A DNA stretch of 64,000 nucleotides from Frankia sp. RB7 (GCA_030403585.1 JAUEPE010000018.1:62001-126000); one strand, 5' to 3'. Counted from the stretch's first letter, positions 1 to 8,710 are shown. Notes: generated by a model not told the origin, from the letters alone. Numbers and translations: made by a program.

Positions 1-174
1 GAGCCGATGATCAATCTCGGCAAGCCTCACGTGAAAATTCTGTCCGACGGCTGGACCGCAGTCACCCGCGACCGCTCGCTCTCGGCGCAGTTCGAGCACT
101 CGGTCGGCGTCACCGCCACAGGTGTTGAAATCTTCACGCTGTCGGAAAGACACGGCGAGAAACAGATCGGCTGA
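1..174 (+). CDS. map: Type I methionine aminopeptidase, C-terminal end (partial)
   Basis: The frame is open from the first base of the window and ends in TGA at 172-174. The 57 visible residues read as the C-terminus of type I methionyl aminopeptidase, including EPMINLG, a TAVTRDRSLSAQFEHSV-like stretch and a closing VEIFTLS. The glutamate of QFEHSV is a known metal ligand of the family. The enzyme removes the initiator methionine from nascent proteins in the cytoplasm. The N-terminal part lies outside the window. radC on the same strand at 1841 is a common neighbour in related genomes (recalled, not checked here). Confidence 0.9.
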   Translation, partial: EPMINLGKPHVKILSDGWTAVTRDRSLSAQFEHSVGVTATGVEIFTLSERHGEKQIG

Positions 175-254
175 TTGCCGCCATCATCGAAACCGGATCT
201 TGCCACCCTGTTTGCCGATGACGATGTGTCATCAGAGGTGGACAGGAGCACTAG

Positions 255-1103
255 GTGAGCCAATCAACGCGCCGCGGCTTTCTCGGGTTTATGTCAGCCT
301 GCGCCGCAGGCGTGCTGCAAACCCGCGCGGAGGCGGCATCCGATCCAGTCGCCGCCGAACCCGCCTGCATCCTGACGCCGCAGGCGGAGGAAGGACCGTT
401 CTATTCCGATCCGAAGCTTATTCGCTCCGACATCGCCGATGGCAAACCCGGGGTGCCGCTGACCTTGCGGCTGCGCGTGACCGAGGCCGGGGCGTGCACC
501 GCAATCCACGACGCGCGGGTCGACATCTGGCATTGTGACGCGAAGGGGCTCTACTCGGCGTTTCCTGGCCAGAGTGACGATCACAATGTCGATGCGACCG
601 GCAAGACGTTCCTGCGCGGCACGCAAATGACCGACGGCGCTGGCTGGGTCATTTTCAACACGATCTATCCCGGCTGGTATGACGGCCGCACCACGCACAT
701 CCATTTCAAGGTGTTTTTGAGCGATCGCAACGTGCTGACCGGGCAGACCTTCCTGCCGGACGCGCTCAACGAGTTCATCTACACCAACGTGCCCGATTAC
801 GGCGACCGCGCGCGCCAGCGCATGGTGATCAACGCCAATGACCACGTCATCGAACGTTCCGATCCCGAGCATCGCGCCTTTTGCGCGGTGAAGGAGGAGC
901 GTGATCGCTACGTCGCGACGCTGACGCTCGGCGTCGACCGCAGGGCGGAGGCGACCGTCGGACGCGTTGGCCCACCGCCGCCCGGCATGCGCGGCGGACC
1001 GCCACCGGGTCCGCCGCCCAGCGGCATGGAGGGCCCCATGTTCGGACGTCCGATCACGGACCGGCTCGCTGCGCTGGTGCCGGGGTTGAAGCGCGATCGT
1101 TGA
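255..1103 (+). CDS. Tat-exported intradiol ring-cleavage dioxygenase-like protein
   Basis: A 282-residue protein starting at GTG. An N-terminal twin-arginine signal (TRRGFLGF, residues 5-12) is followed by a hydrophobic stretch, which suggests folded export to the periplasm. Residues 38-215 carry the intradiol dioxygenase fold: VDIWHCDAKGLYSAF near 89-103, then YPGWYDGRTTHIHFKV near 138-153. Tyr100, Tyr138, His148 and His150 are the likely Fe(III) ligands, by analogy with catechol and protocatechuate dioxygenases. The C-terminus (about 236-265) is a Pro/Gly/Met-rich tail that the cytoplasmic enzymes lack. The substrate is unknown. Exported members of this family are often uncharacterised. It sits alone between map and radC. 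Confidence 0.85.
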   Translation: MSQSTRRGFLGFMSACAAGVLQTRAEAASDPVAAEPACILTPQAEEGPFYSDPKLIRSDIADGKPGVPLTLRLRVTEAGACTAIHDARVDIWHCDAKGLYSAFPGQSDDHNVDATGKTFLRGTQMTDGAGWVIFNTIYPGWYDGRTTHIHFKVFLSDRNVLTGQTFLPDALNEFIYTNVPDYGDRARQRMVINANDHVIERSDPEHRAFCAVKEERDRYVATLTLGVDRRAEATVGRVGPPPPGMRGGPPPGPPPSGMEGPMFGRPITDRLAALVPGLKRDR

Positions 1104-1354
1104 GCGGGCGTTGCCGCTCCGCACGATCTTTGCTATTGAATTCGCGCCGAAAAAGGCATGGCCGGATTGGTAAGCCCGGCCTGTTCCTGACTTTCCAGGA
1201 ATTCTGCCACCGTCTCGACGGGTGGACCCACGGCCGGACAGAGTGACGCGATCGTCACGCTGACCGGCGTGTCGTGTCACCGTGTCAACCCGGCCGCCGC
1301 CTCAGCGTGGGATCTCGTTTCGTCCGTTCTTTCACCCTGAACGGAGACAGACCT

Positions 1355-1741
1355 ATGCGACTGCAACATCTCAATCTGGCGACATCGGACGTGGCGGCCC
1401 TTGCCGCCTTCTTCGAGCGCTTCTTCGGCTTCACACCCTATGCGGCCCGCGGCGACGCCCTCGTCGTGCTGCGCAACAAGGAGGACTTCATCCTCACATT
1501 GATGCGCGGCAAAAAGGGACAGGCAGCCGACTATCCCGCCAACTTCCACATCGGCTTCTATTATGACGAGGCGGGCGAGGTCGAGGCCAAGCACGCCGAG
1601 CTTGCGGCCGCGGGCCTGAACCCGAGCCGGATCGCCTTCATGGACCGCGGCGGCGGCGCGCGCGTGCCCCATTTCTACTGCAGCGCGGCGGGCAATGTCG
1701 TGGTCGAGGTCTGCACCCCGCCCGGCGGCCTTACGTCATAG
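1355..1741 (+). CDS. VOC (glyoxalase/dioxygenase fold) protein
   Basis: 128 residues starting at the ATG at 1355, preceded by GGAG about ten bases upstream. The frame is open further upstream to 1274, but that part has no family similarity. The sequence is a single vicinal-oxygen-chelate module: RLQHLNLATSDV at the start, with His as probable first metal ligand, and VVVEVCTPPGG at the end with a Glu in the expected final ligand position. Such proteins bind a divalent metal and act in isomerisation, epimerisation, dioxygenation or antibiotic sequestration. Nothing nearby fixes the substrate. Confidence 0.8.
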   Translation: MRLQHLNLATSDVAALAAFFERFFGFTPYAARGDALVVLRNKEDFILTLMRGKKGQAADYPANFHIGFYYDEAGEVEAKHAELAAAGLNPSRIAFMDRGGGARVPHFYCSAAGNVVVEVCTPPGGLTS

Positions 1742-1840
1742 GGTGGACGGCGTGTCCGGCGGACGGCCGCAAAGCCGCGCGCCGGACGCTCCGGCACTTC
1801 GTGGTTGCAAAACGCGCCGCGTCCGGCATGGTTGTGCGCG

Positions 1841-2554
1841 ATGCCCGCCAAAACCAAAGCCGACGACAGCAAGCCCGAGGACACGCCGCATTATCTCGGC
1901 CATCGCGAACGGCTGCGCGAGCGCTTCTACAGCGCCGGCGCGGACGCGCTCAGCGACTACGAGCTATTGGAGATGGCGCTGTTTCCGGCGCTGCCGCGCC
2001 GCGACACCAAGCCGCTGGCGAAGACGCTGATCAAGATCTTCGGCTCGTTCGCCGAGGTCGTCCACGCGCCGGTGGCGCGGTTGCGCGAGATCGACGGCGT
2101 CGGCGAAGCCGCTATCAACCAGCTCAAGCTGATTGCAGCAGCCGCCCATCGCGTCGCCAAGGGCGAGGTCAACAGCCGCAACGCGCTGTCGTCCTGGAAC
2201 GAGGTGATCGCCTATTGCCGCACCAGCATGGCCTTCGCCGACAAGGAGCAGTTTCGCCTGCTCTTCCTCGACAAGCGCAACCAGTTGATCGCCGACGAGG
2301 TGCAGCAGACCGGCACCGTCGACCACACCCCGGTCTATCCGCGCGAAGTGATCAAGCGCGCGCTAGAGCTGTCGGCGACCGCCATCATCCTCGTACACAA
2401 TCATCCGAGCGGCGACCCCTCGCCCTCGCAGGCTGATATCCAGATGACCAAGGCGATCATCGACATCGCCAAGCCGCTCGGGATTGCCGTGCATGATCAC
2501 ATCATCGTCGGCAAGAATGGCCATGCGAGCCTGCGGGGCATGCGGTTGATATGA
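1841..2554 (+). CDS. radC: RadC family JAB/MPN-domain protein
   Basis: 237 residues. I take the ATG giving MPAKTKADD. A TTG twelve codons upstream is possible but adds no conserved sequence. An N-terminal helix-hairpin-helix-like region (about 20-95, with LREIDGVGEAAINQLK) precedes a JAB/MPN metalloprotease-like domain. That domain carries the zinc signature HNHPSGDPSPSQAD near residues 186-199 and an upstream Glu. The family was named for a supposed role in DNA repair, which is now doubted, and its biochemical activity is unsettled. Length and motifs are complete. Confidence 0.93.
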   Translation: MPAKTKADDSKPEDTPHYLGHRERLRERFYSAGADALSDYELLEMALFPALPRRDTKPLAKTLIKIFGSFAEVVHAPVARLREIDGVGEAAINQLKLIAAAAHRVAKGEVNSRNALSSWNEVIAYCRTSMAFADKEQFRLLFLDKRNQLIADEVQQTGTVDHTPVYPREVIKRALELSATAIILVHNHPSGDPSPSQADIQMTKAIIDIAKPLGIAVHDHIIVGKNGHASLRGMRLI

Positions 2555-2620
2555 TCTCACTCCGTTGAGACGTTTCACACCACCCGCCCCTGCCACACCG
2601 GGGCGTTCACGGAGACGATC

Positions 2621-3982
2621 ATGTTGAACGGCCCCAGCGCGGTCCTCTCTTCCGAGGAGATCGGAGCGATTGCACGAGACGTCGTGGCAGAGGGACAAGC
2701 GGGCCGCAAGCAGGCCGCATCGCAGAAGATGCAACCGCTTCGATGGGCGCAGCGCCACCAGGCTGAGGCGGCCAGGGCGTTGTTATGGATTGTCGACGAA
2801 CGAAGCCTCGCAAGGGAAGAAGCCGCAGACCTTCTTTCGGAGATAGCCGATGCTTACGATGACGATACGGCTATTCTCTCAGGGCTCGGCCTATGCCTCG
2901 AAGCCGTCCGCGACATCGATGATCTGAACGCCGCTGCGCCGGTACATCCAATATTCCAGACGGCGGTCGAGAAGCTGGACCGTTTGGCGAGGCTCAACGA
3001 GGGGAAAGCCGAGCAGGAGGAGATATTGCGCGGGCTTGCAACGGCGGCGCGCATGATGGCGCGCCAGCGGGATACGATCGCTGAGGACAGTCTTCGGAAA
3101 GTCATCGAGATCAACCCGCGCAAGAGCGCGCACCATTACAATCTGGGGCTCTTCTACAAAACGCGCGGCCGGTTCGCGGAAGGCGTAACTGCCAACCGGG
3201 CTGCCGCAAGTCTCTCGCAAGAGGTTGTCGATAGCTACGAATGGAACCTTGGAATCTGCGCCACCGGCGCCGGAGATGCCGAGACAGCCTTGGACGTGTG
3301 GAAGCGGATGGGACAAAAAATCGAGCTTGGACGGTTTGGATTGCCGGAGGGCGGGTATTCTGGCTGCAAGGTGAAGCTCGCCAAACGACCTCTTGCAGAG
3401 CGGACTGCAGACCTTGATGACCCAGGCGAAGAGGAGACGGCATGGATCGAACGGTTAAGTCCGTGCCATGGCATTATCCGTAGCGTGTTATACCACAATC
3501 TCGGCGTCAACTATGGCGATGTCGTCCTCATGGATGGCGCGCCCATTACGCATCACACGTACGGCGATCAGCAGATTCCGGTCTTCCCCCATCTGGCGAC
3601 ACTCCTGTGCCGGAACTACCAATTCTTCGCTTTCGCGGGCACGCAGGAGGCGGCACGACAATTGGCCGACATGAGCGAAGAGCTGGACGGGGATGCCGTC
3701 ATCTATTCGCATTCGGAGAACTTCAAGATCATGTGCGCAAATTGCTGGCGCAATCCCGACATCGATCACGCTGATCACGAGACAATGGAAAAGCACGTCG
3801 TCACCGGGCGCATCGCCGCATCGCCGGACATTGCGCCTGCACGACTTTTGGATTTGATCGACAAGGGAATTGAGAAGCGAGGAACGTGCCAGCTCTATGC
3901 GCCCGACCTTTGCGCAGCGGCGGGACAGTTAGAGCGCGAGCGAATCGACAGGCGTCGATTTGACCTGCTCACGAACAACTAG
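2621..3982 (+). CDS. TPR-containing protein of unknown function
   Basis: 453 residues starting at an ATG with GGAG upstream. The middle (about 165-230) looks like tetratricopeptide helices, for example SAHHYNLGLFYKTRGRF and a second repeat around YEWNLGICATGAGDAETAL. The remaining C-terminal half is an unrecognised domain with RLSPCHGI, NYGDVVLMDGAP, FAFAGTQEAA and CANCWRNPD, which contains possible metal-binding Cys and His residues. There is no signal peptide or membrane segment. Base composition appears less GC-rich than the neighbours, which hints at a different origin. It is a single gene flanked by non-coding gaps. I do not assign a function beyond probable protein-protein interaction. 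Confidence 0.75.
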   Translation: MLNGPSAVLSSEEIGAIARDVVAEGQAGRKQAASQKMQPLRWAQRHQAEAARALLWIVDERSLAREEAADLLSEIADAYDDDTAILSGLGLCLEAVRDIDDLNAAAPVHPIFQTAVEKLDRLARLNEGKAEQEEILRGLATAARMMARQRDTIAEDSLRKVIEINPRKSAHHYNLGLFYKTRGRFAEGVTANRAAASLSQEVVDSYEWNLGICATGAGDAETALDVWKRMGQKIELGRFGLPEGGYSGCKVKLAKRPLAERTADLDDPGEEETAWIERLSPCHGIIRSVLYHNLGVNYGDVVLMDGAPITHHTYGDQQIPVFPHLATLLCRNYQFFAFAGTQEAARQLADMSEELDGDAVIYSHSENFKIMCANCWRNPDIDHADHETMEKHVVTGRIAASPDIAPARLLDLIDKGIEKRGTCQLYAPDLCAAAGQLERERIDRRRFDLLTNN

Positions 3983-4088
3983 CCACACGCCGCCGCGCTG
4001 ATCCCAGTCATTGTCGGAAAAACAGGGCACCCCAAGCCATGCGGGATACGGCTGATTTGGTCCACGAATCACGCAGCAGGATTCGGCG

Positions 4089-4475
4089 CTATTCGCGCGG
4101 CAGCGTGCAGTTCAGCATCCATTGCACACCGAAGCGATCGGTGAGCTTGCCGCAATAGTCGCCCCAGGGCTGGATCCCGAGCGGCCTGGTGATGGTACCG
4201 CCTTCGGCGAGGCGCGCGAACAGATCGGTCGTCGCCTCCGCGTCGTCCATCATCAGGATATGCGCCGATCCATGCATCGGCTCGGCATCGTCATTGTCGG
4301 ATGCGTAGAACTGAATGCCCGGTCCCTCGAATTTCGCATGCAGGATCTTGCCCTGCATCGGTCCGGCAGCGCCGTGGCGCTTGATCTCGGTCACCTTGCC
4401 GAGGCCGCAGGCGCTGTAGAAAGCCAGCGCCGGCTCGCAATGCGTCGTGAAGAAGAGATAGTTCGACATCTGCAT
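4089..4475 (-). CDS. PhnB-like VOC protein
   Basis: 128 residues if translation starts at the ATG at 4475, which has GGGAG eight bases upstream. Another ATG lies five codons earlier at 4490. The sequence (MSNYLFFTTHCEPALAFY, ILHAKFEGPGIQFYASDN, a GSAHILMMDD stretch and a WGDYCGKLTDRFGVQWMLN ending) is the PhnB/DUF1428-like branch of the vicinal-oxygen-chelate fold. Members are small cytoplasmic proteins, mostly uncharacterised. It lies just downstream of a truncated TetR-type sequence, so it was probably once co-transcribed with a regulator. Confidence 0.82.
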   Translation of the reverse strand: MQMSNYLFFTTHCEPALAFYSACGLGKVTEIKRHGAAGPMQGKILHAKFEGPGIQFYASDNDDAEPMHGSAHILMMDDAEATTDLFARLAEGGTITRPLGIQPWGDYCGKLTDRFGVQWMLNCTLPRE

Positions 4476-4498
4476 CTGCGGCGCTCCCATTCAGCTGA

Positions 4499-4753
4499 TC
4501 AGGTCTCGGCACAGGCCTTGAGCGCAGCCGCGCGACACGCCGACGCAATCGCCGCGCTGACATCCTTGTCCGCGACGGCCCTTGCCATCGTGACACCGCC
4601 GGACAGGATCGAGAGCAACGCCCACGCGCGCGCGCGTCTGTCCTTAGGCAAGCGGCCCGGCAAGCCGTCCGCGACCGCGTTCACGACGCCCTCGATCTCG
4701 GCCTCGAACACGGTCTTGGCAGCGCCGGCGCGTGCGAGACGACGCCGGCGCAT
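4499..4753 (-). pseudogene. TetR/AcrR regulator remnant, C-terminal domain only
   Basis: A frame ending at 4499 encodes about 75 residues (FEAEIEGVVNAVADGLPG, then RRARAWALLSILSGGVTMARAV and an ASACRAAALKAC ending). It reads as the last two or three helices of a TetR ligand-binding domain. The N-terminal helix-turn-helix, about 110 residues in this family, is missing. Upstream in that frame the DNA is occupied by the glycine-zipper gene, which ends at 4761. The stop codon is 9-20 bases from the start of the VOC gene. I read it as a regulator that lost its DNA-binding half. A short expressed protein from the ATG at 4753 cannot be excluded. Confidence 0.6.
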
Positions 4754-4760
4754 CGTCTGC

Positions 4761-5066
4761 TCAGTAGCAATACCTCGGATCGACCGGGACGTAGCGGCCA
4801 TCCGGGCGCTGCATGTAGCAGCCGCGCTGATAGGCGTAATAGCCGGACCGGCGACGCTCGCCTTCGGAGGCGATCGCAGCCCCCGTACCCGCGCCGACGA
4901 CGGCGCCGATGGCAGCGCCGCGGCCACCGCCAAGCGCGCCGCCCAAAATCGCTCCGCCCACGCCGCCGATGATGGCGCCACCGACAGCGTCCTGCGCCAC
5001 CGCATCATGGACCGGTACGGCCATCGCGACGGCGAAACACGCTGCAATTCCAAGGCGTCGAAGCAT
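4761..5066 (-). CDS. Glycine-zipper small envelope protein
   Basis: 101 residues. The chosen ATG at 5066 has GGAGG seven bases upstream. A cleavable signal peptide (LRRLGIAACFAVAMAVPV, then an AVAQ cleavage site) is followed by a Gly/Ala repeat block with GGAIIGGVGGAILGGALGGG, a glycine zipper able to pack in membranes. It ends in a Tyr- and Cys-containing tail (GYYAYQRGCYMQRPDGRY). Proteins of this type are abundant in the periplasm and outer membrane of rhizobia and have no defined function. Confidence 0.75.
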   Translation of the reverse strand: MLRRLGIAACFAVAMAVPVHDAVAQDAVGGAIIGGVGGAILGGALGGGRGAAIGAVVGAGTGAAIASEGERRRSGYYAYQRGCYMQRPDGRYVPVDPRYCY

Positions 5067-5207
5067 CCCGAATCCTCCCATCTGATGCGGCCTGTCATAG
5101 CGTTTGGGACGATCCCGGGCCAGAATAATCACGCAGATACGGCTCGCTTCCAGCCCGCTACGTCACAAGGCCAGCCTGTCGCGACAACCAGCCGATCCTG
5201 ATCAGCC

Positions 5208-5528
5208 TCAGACCGAAGGTCCCTTGTCCAGGGCAAAGGAAAGCACGATCGCGTCCGGCGTCTGCTTGAATTCCCTGGTCACCGCCGCGCGCACCAGGCC
5301 CGCGAGATCACCGAGCGGCTTGGTCTCATAAAGCTTCGGGAACAGGACGGTCACCGAGGTGAGGCGTCCATTGCGCCAGTTGAAGCCGACCTGTGGCCTG
5401 ACGCCGGTCGACTGTTCGAGATCGCCTTCGACCGCCCGGGCTTGCTGCAATCCGTCCTTCAGCGTGGCCACGGCATCGCAGGCGGACAAGGCAAAGGCGA
5501 GACAAACAATGACGACAGCTCTGAACAT
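5208..5528 (-). CDS. Small predicted lipoprotein
   Basis: 106 residues starting at the ATG at 5528. The N-terminus FRAVVIVCLAFALSACDAV is a lipoprotein signal with lipobox LSAC, so the mature protein should be anchored through its Cys near residue 17. The rest is a short soluble domain (GVRPQVGFNWRNGRLTSVTVLFP, then REFKQTPDAIVLSFAL) that I do not recognise. The frame is open further upstream, but that extension lacks family features and a good ribosome site. Confidence 0.7.
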   Translation of the reverse strand: MFRAVVIVCLAFALSACDAVATLKDGLQQARAVEGDLEQSTGVRPQVGFNWRNGRLTSVTVLFPKLYETKPLGDLAGLVRAAVTREFKQTPDAIVLSFALDKGPSV

Positions 5529-5818
5529 CGGAGGGCCGGGCAAAAGTTGCACTCTCCAAATGGTTGCACAAATCATGTCATGCAACAAGCTCCGACAGGA
5601 AAGCCGCGCCGCGACGACCGCGCGTGCGCCGATCTGATGTTGCGTCCTTTGACCGCAACCTTTCGCGCTGCACGTGTAAGCCACTTCACATGCGCTGCAG
5701 CGATGGCCTGTCACATTTGACGAACCACACCCAGAGCCCCTGCCCGCCGACGGCGGCATGCGGCTCGCGCCTGATTTGCACAACGAACCGATAATTTAAC
5801 AATTCGCGGGAGCGGGAG

Positions 5819-7402
5819 ATGGTGTCATACGAGAGTCTGAAGAGCGGGTATGAGACAAACTGGGCCAATCTCCAGATCCGGCCCGCACGCCTTGGCGAAG
5901 CCAACGCGACGGCACGCAAGGCCATCAACGGCAAGGCGACCTATCAGCAGGTCGAGCGGCTGACCGGCGTGCCCTGGCATTTCGTCGCGCTCTGCCATTA
6001 TCGCGAATCCAATTTCGATTTCGACACCTATCTCGGCAACGGCGAGTCGCTGAAGCGCGTGACATGCCTCGTTCCGAAAGGGCGCGGCCCGTTCGCCTCG
6101 TTCGTCGACGGCGCCGTGGACGCGCTGCGGATCCAGCACTTCGTCGGCACGCAGGACTGGTGCATCGCGCGTACACTGTACCGGCTCGAATGCTTCAACG
6201 GCCTCGGCTATCACGCCAAGGGCGTCAACTCGCCGTATCTCTACGGCGGCTCGACCCTCTACGGACCGACCGAGGCGAGGGGCGGCAAGTTCGTCGCCGA
6301 CCACGTCTTCGACCCGAACCATATCGATACCCAGCTCGGCACCGCAGTCGTCCTGCATGCGATGATGTCGCAGGATTCCTCGATCACGATCGACGACAGC
6401 CCTTCCATTGCCCCCCGTTCCGAGCCCGACGAGGACGTGGCGTCGTCGGTGCTGCTGATGCAGCAGACGCTCAACAAGCTCGGCGCCAATCCGCCGCTCG
6501 ACGAAGACGGCATCAGCGGACCGAAGACCAAGGCGGCGGTCTCGCAATTTCAGCAGCAACACGCCCTCGAGGATACCGGCCTGCTCGACGGCACCACGAT
6601 CGCCGCCATCACGCGCGCCGGAATTCAGCCGGTCCGGACGGCGAATGTCGATCTTTCGCAGATCCTCAAGCGACTGGATGATATCTCACAGGTCGTGCAG
6701 CCAGGAGGCGGTACACCGGCAGGCGCGGTGTCGGGAGGACAGTCTGTCGATCTGTCTCAAATCCTGGGCCGATTGGAAAATCTCGCACAGCTCATCCAGT
6801 CGGGAGGAGCGACGCCAATAGCGATAACACCGATAGCAACTCCATCGACAGGCACGACGCCCGCAGGCCTGCCCATTCAGTTGCCCCAGATCCTGAACCA
6901 ACTGCAGAGTCTCACGCAGGCCTTGCAGCCGGGAGCGACAATCCCGGTGAGCCCAACACCGGCGACCAACAACACAGTCAGCGTGCTCGGACAGCTGCTC
7001 TCTCTCATCACCAGGACAGCACCCGGAACGACCACAGGGGCAAATCCCGCTCCGGCCGATCAGCTCAAACAGGTGGTCGACCTGCTCAGCACGCTGCTCA
7101 CCAACAAGCCCGTGCTCGGGCAGGTCAACGGCGCGCTGGGCGACACCATCGGCAAGCTGCTGGACGGCAAGAAGACAGCGCTCGGCATCGGTGGCTCGCT
7201 CATCACCGCGCTGCTCTCCGCCGTCACCGCGAGCCCGAGTGCCGGTGGCCTTGCCGGGCTGCTCGGAACGATCGCGACCTCCGTGCCGGGCCTGAGCCAA
7301 TTCGCGCTTCCCATCTCGCTGGCAATGACGGCCTGGGGCGTGCTCGGCAAGATGGAGAAATGGGCGCAGGGCACCGCGCCGCCGCCCAAGCCGACGGCCT
7401 AG
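5819..7402 (+). CDS. Endolysin-like lysozyme with peptidoglycan-binding domain and repeat linker
   Basis: 527 residues. Residues 35-185 match a lysozyme-like fold found in phage-type endolysins: TGVPWHFVALCHYRESNFDF with a candidate catalytic Glu at 63, then CFNGLGYHAKGVNSPYLYGG. Residues 206-266 are a PG_binding_1 domain (LMQQTLNKLG, DEDGISGPKTKAAVSQFQ). Three similar segments follow at about 277-297, 309-330 and 352-372 (VDLSQILKRLDDISQ, VDLSQILGRLENLAQ, IQLPQILNQLQSLTQ). The C-terminal third is rich in Ala/Gly/Leu and may be membrane-associated (452-510). There is no signal peptide, so how the enzyme reaches the cell wall is unclear. The gene stands alone and overlaps the convergent sigma gene by four bases. 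Confidence 0.8.
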   Translation: MVSYESLKSGYETNWANLQIRPARLGEANATARKAINGKATYQQVERLTGVPWHFVALCHYRESNFDFDTYLGNGESLKRVTCLVPKGRGPFASFVDGAVDALRIQHFVGTQDWCIARTLYRLECFNGLGYHAKGVNSPYLYGGSTLYGPTEARGGKFVADHVFDPNHIDTQLGTAVVLHAMMSQDSSITIDDSPSIAPRSEPDEDVASSVLLMQQTLNKLGANPPLDEDGISGPKTKAAVSQFQQQHALEDTGLLDGTTIAAITRAGIQPVRTANVDLSQILKRLDDISQVVQPGGGTPAGAVSGGQSVDLSQILGRLENLAQLIQSGGATPIAITPIATPSTGTTPAGLPIQLPQILNQLQSLTQALQPGATIPVSPTPATNNTVSVLGQLLSLITRTAPGTTTGANPAPADQLKQVVDLLSTLLTNKPVLGQVNGALGDTIGKLLDGKKTALGIGGSLITALLSAVTASPSAGGLAGLLGTIATSVPGLSQFALPISLAMTAWGVLGKMEKWAQGTAPPPKPTA

Positions 7403-8679
7403 ATACCGTGAGCATGGAGCGCCGCGGCGCGGCGCTCCATCAGCGCGCGTTCACGCCCGTTGGTCGCAAGAAGCGCGGCAGCCTCGAACGCCTGCCGCGC
7501 CTCTGCGAGCCGTCCAAACTTTTGCAGGAAATCGCCACGAACCGCCGGCAGATGATGATAGGCCGACAGCACCGGCGCGCCGGCGATCTCGTCCAACACG
7601 TCGAGCCCGGCCTGCGGTCCCTCGGCCATGCCGACCGCGACCGCGCGGTTGAGCTCGATGATCGGCGAACGCACCAGAAGCGCGAGCTCGGCGTAAAGCT
7701 GTGCGATGCGCCGCCAGTCGGTATCTGCGGCCGTCTCCGCCGTGGCGTGACACGCCGCAATCGCAGCCTGAGGCGCGTAAAACCGTTCCGAACCGCCGAG
7801 CTCGCGGGCTCGTTCGAGCGACCGCAGGCCGCGGCGGATCTGCGAGCGATCCCAGAGCGAGCGATCCTGGTCCATCAGCAAAATGGGATCACCGCTTGCG
7901 TCGGTACGCGCACGAGCCCGCGCCGCATTCAAATCCATCAGGGCGACGAGGCCGTGAACCTCGGGCTCGTCCGGGGCGAGGCCGGCGAGCACCCGGCCCA
8001 TGCGCAGCGCTTCATCACAGAGCTGCGGTCGCAGCCATTCATCTCCGCGCGCCGCTAGGTAGCCTTCGTTGAAGATGAGATAGACGACCTCCAGCACCGA
8101 GGCGAGACGCTCTGACAGAGCCTCCCCGCCCGGCGTCTCGTAGGCAAGGCCGGATCCGGACAGCGTCCGCTTGGCGCGGACGATGCGCTGGGAGATGGTT
8201 GCTTCCGGCACGAGGTAGGCGCGCGCGATCTCGGACGTGGTCAAGCCGCAGATCATGCGCAGCGCCAACGCGGCGCGGGCCTCGCGCGACAGGATCGGAT
8301 GACAGGCGGTGAAGACCAGCCGCAACAATTCATCGCCGATATCATCGTCGAGTGCAGCATCGAAATCGGGCACGATCGCCTGCTCCTGCACCATGTCGCG
8401 CGCCAGCATGTCGTGCTTGCCCACAAGCATCTTGCCACGGCGCAAATGATCGAGCGCGCGCCGCCTCGCGGTCGTCATCAGCCAGGCGCCGGGATTGTCG
8501 GGCACGCCGATGCTAGGCCAGGCTTCGAGCGCCGCGATCAGCGCGTCCTGGGTCAACTCTTCCGCAACCGGCACGTCGCGCAGCATCCGCGACAGCGTCG
8601 CGATCAGCCGCGGCTGCACGACGCGCCAGGTGGCGTGAATCGTGGCACGGATGATCTGATCGATGTCGGCGGCCGTCAT
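7399..8679 (-). CDS. ECF42-type RNA polymerase sigma factor
   Basis: 426 residues, more than twice the length of an ordinary ECF sigma factor. The N-terminal 180 residues carry sigma regions 2 and 4: EELTQDALIAALEAWP and AWLMTTARRRALDHLRR, then LTTSEIARAYLVPEATISQRIVRAKR as the DNA-binding helix. The C-terminal 240 residues are the long helical TPR-like extension of the ECF42/DUF6596 group (VLEVVYLIFNEGYLA, IELNRAVAVGMAEGP). This group has no classical anti-sigma factor and is encoded with DGPF proteins. Here the DGPF gene lies 31 bases upstream in the same operon. Confidence 0.92.
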   Translation of the reverse strand: MTAADIDQIIRATIHATWRVVQPRLIATLSRMLRDVPVAEELTQDALIAALEAWPSIGVPDNPGAWLMTTARRRALDHLRRGKMLVGKHDMLARDMVQEQAIVPDFDAALDDDIGDELLRLVFTACHPILSREARAALALRMICGLTTSEIARAYLVPEATISQRIVRAKRTLSGSGLAYETPGGEALSERLASVLEVVYLIFNEGYLAARGDEWLRPQLCDEALRMGRVLAGLAPDEPEVHGLVALMDLNAARARARTDASGDPILLMDQDRSLWDRSQIRRGLRSLERARELGGSERFYAPQAAIAACHATAETAADTDWRRIAQLYAELALLVRSPIIELNRAVAVGMAEGPQAGLDVLDEIAGAPVLSAYHHLPAVRGDFLQKFGRLAEARQAFEAAALLATNGRERALMERRAAALHAHGI

Positions 8680-8710
8680 CGCCGCCGACCGGGATGCGCG
8701 CTGGTGACCA

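Noticed and set aside
4499..5098. A 199-residue reading of the TetR remnant frame extending under the glycine-zipper gene
   Set aside because: Only the last ~75 residues look like TetR. The upstream part lacks any helix-turn-helix and is the alternative frame of the glycine-zipper gene.
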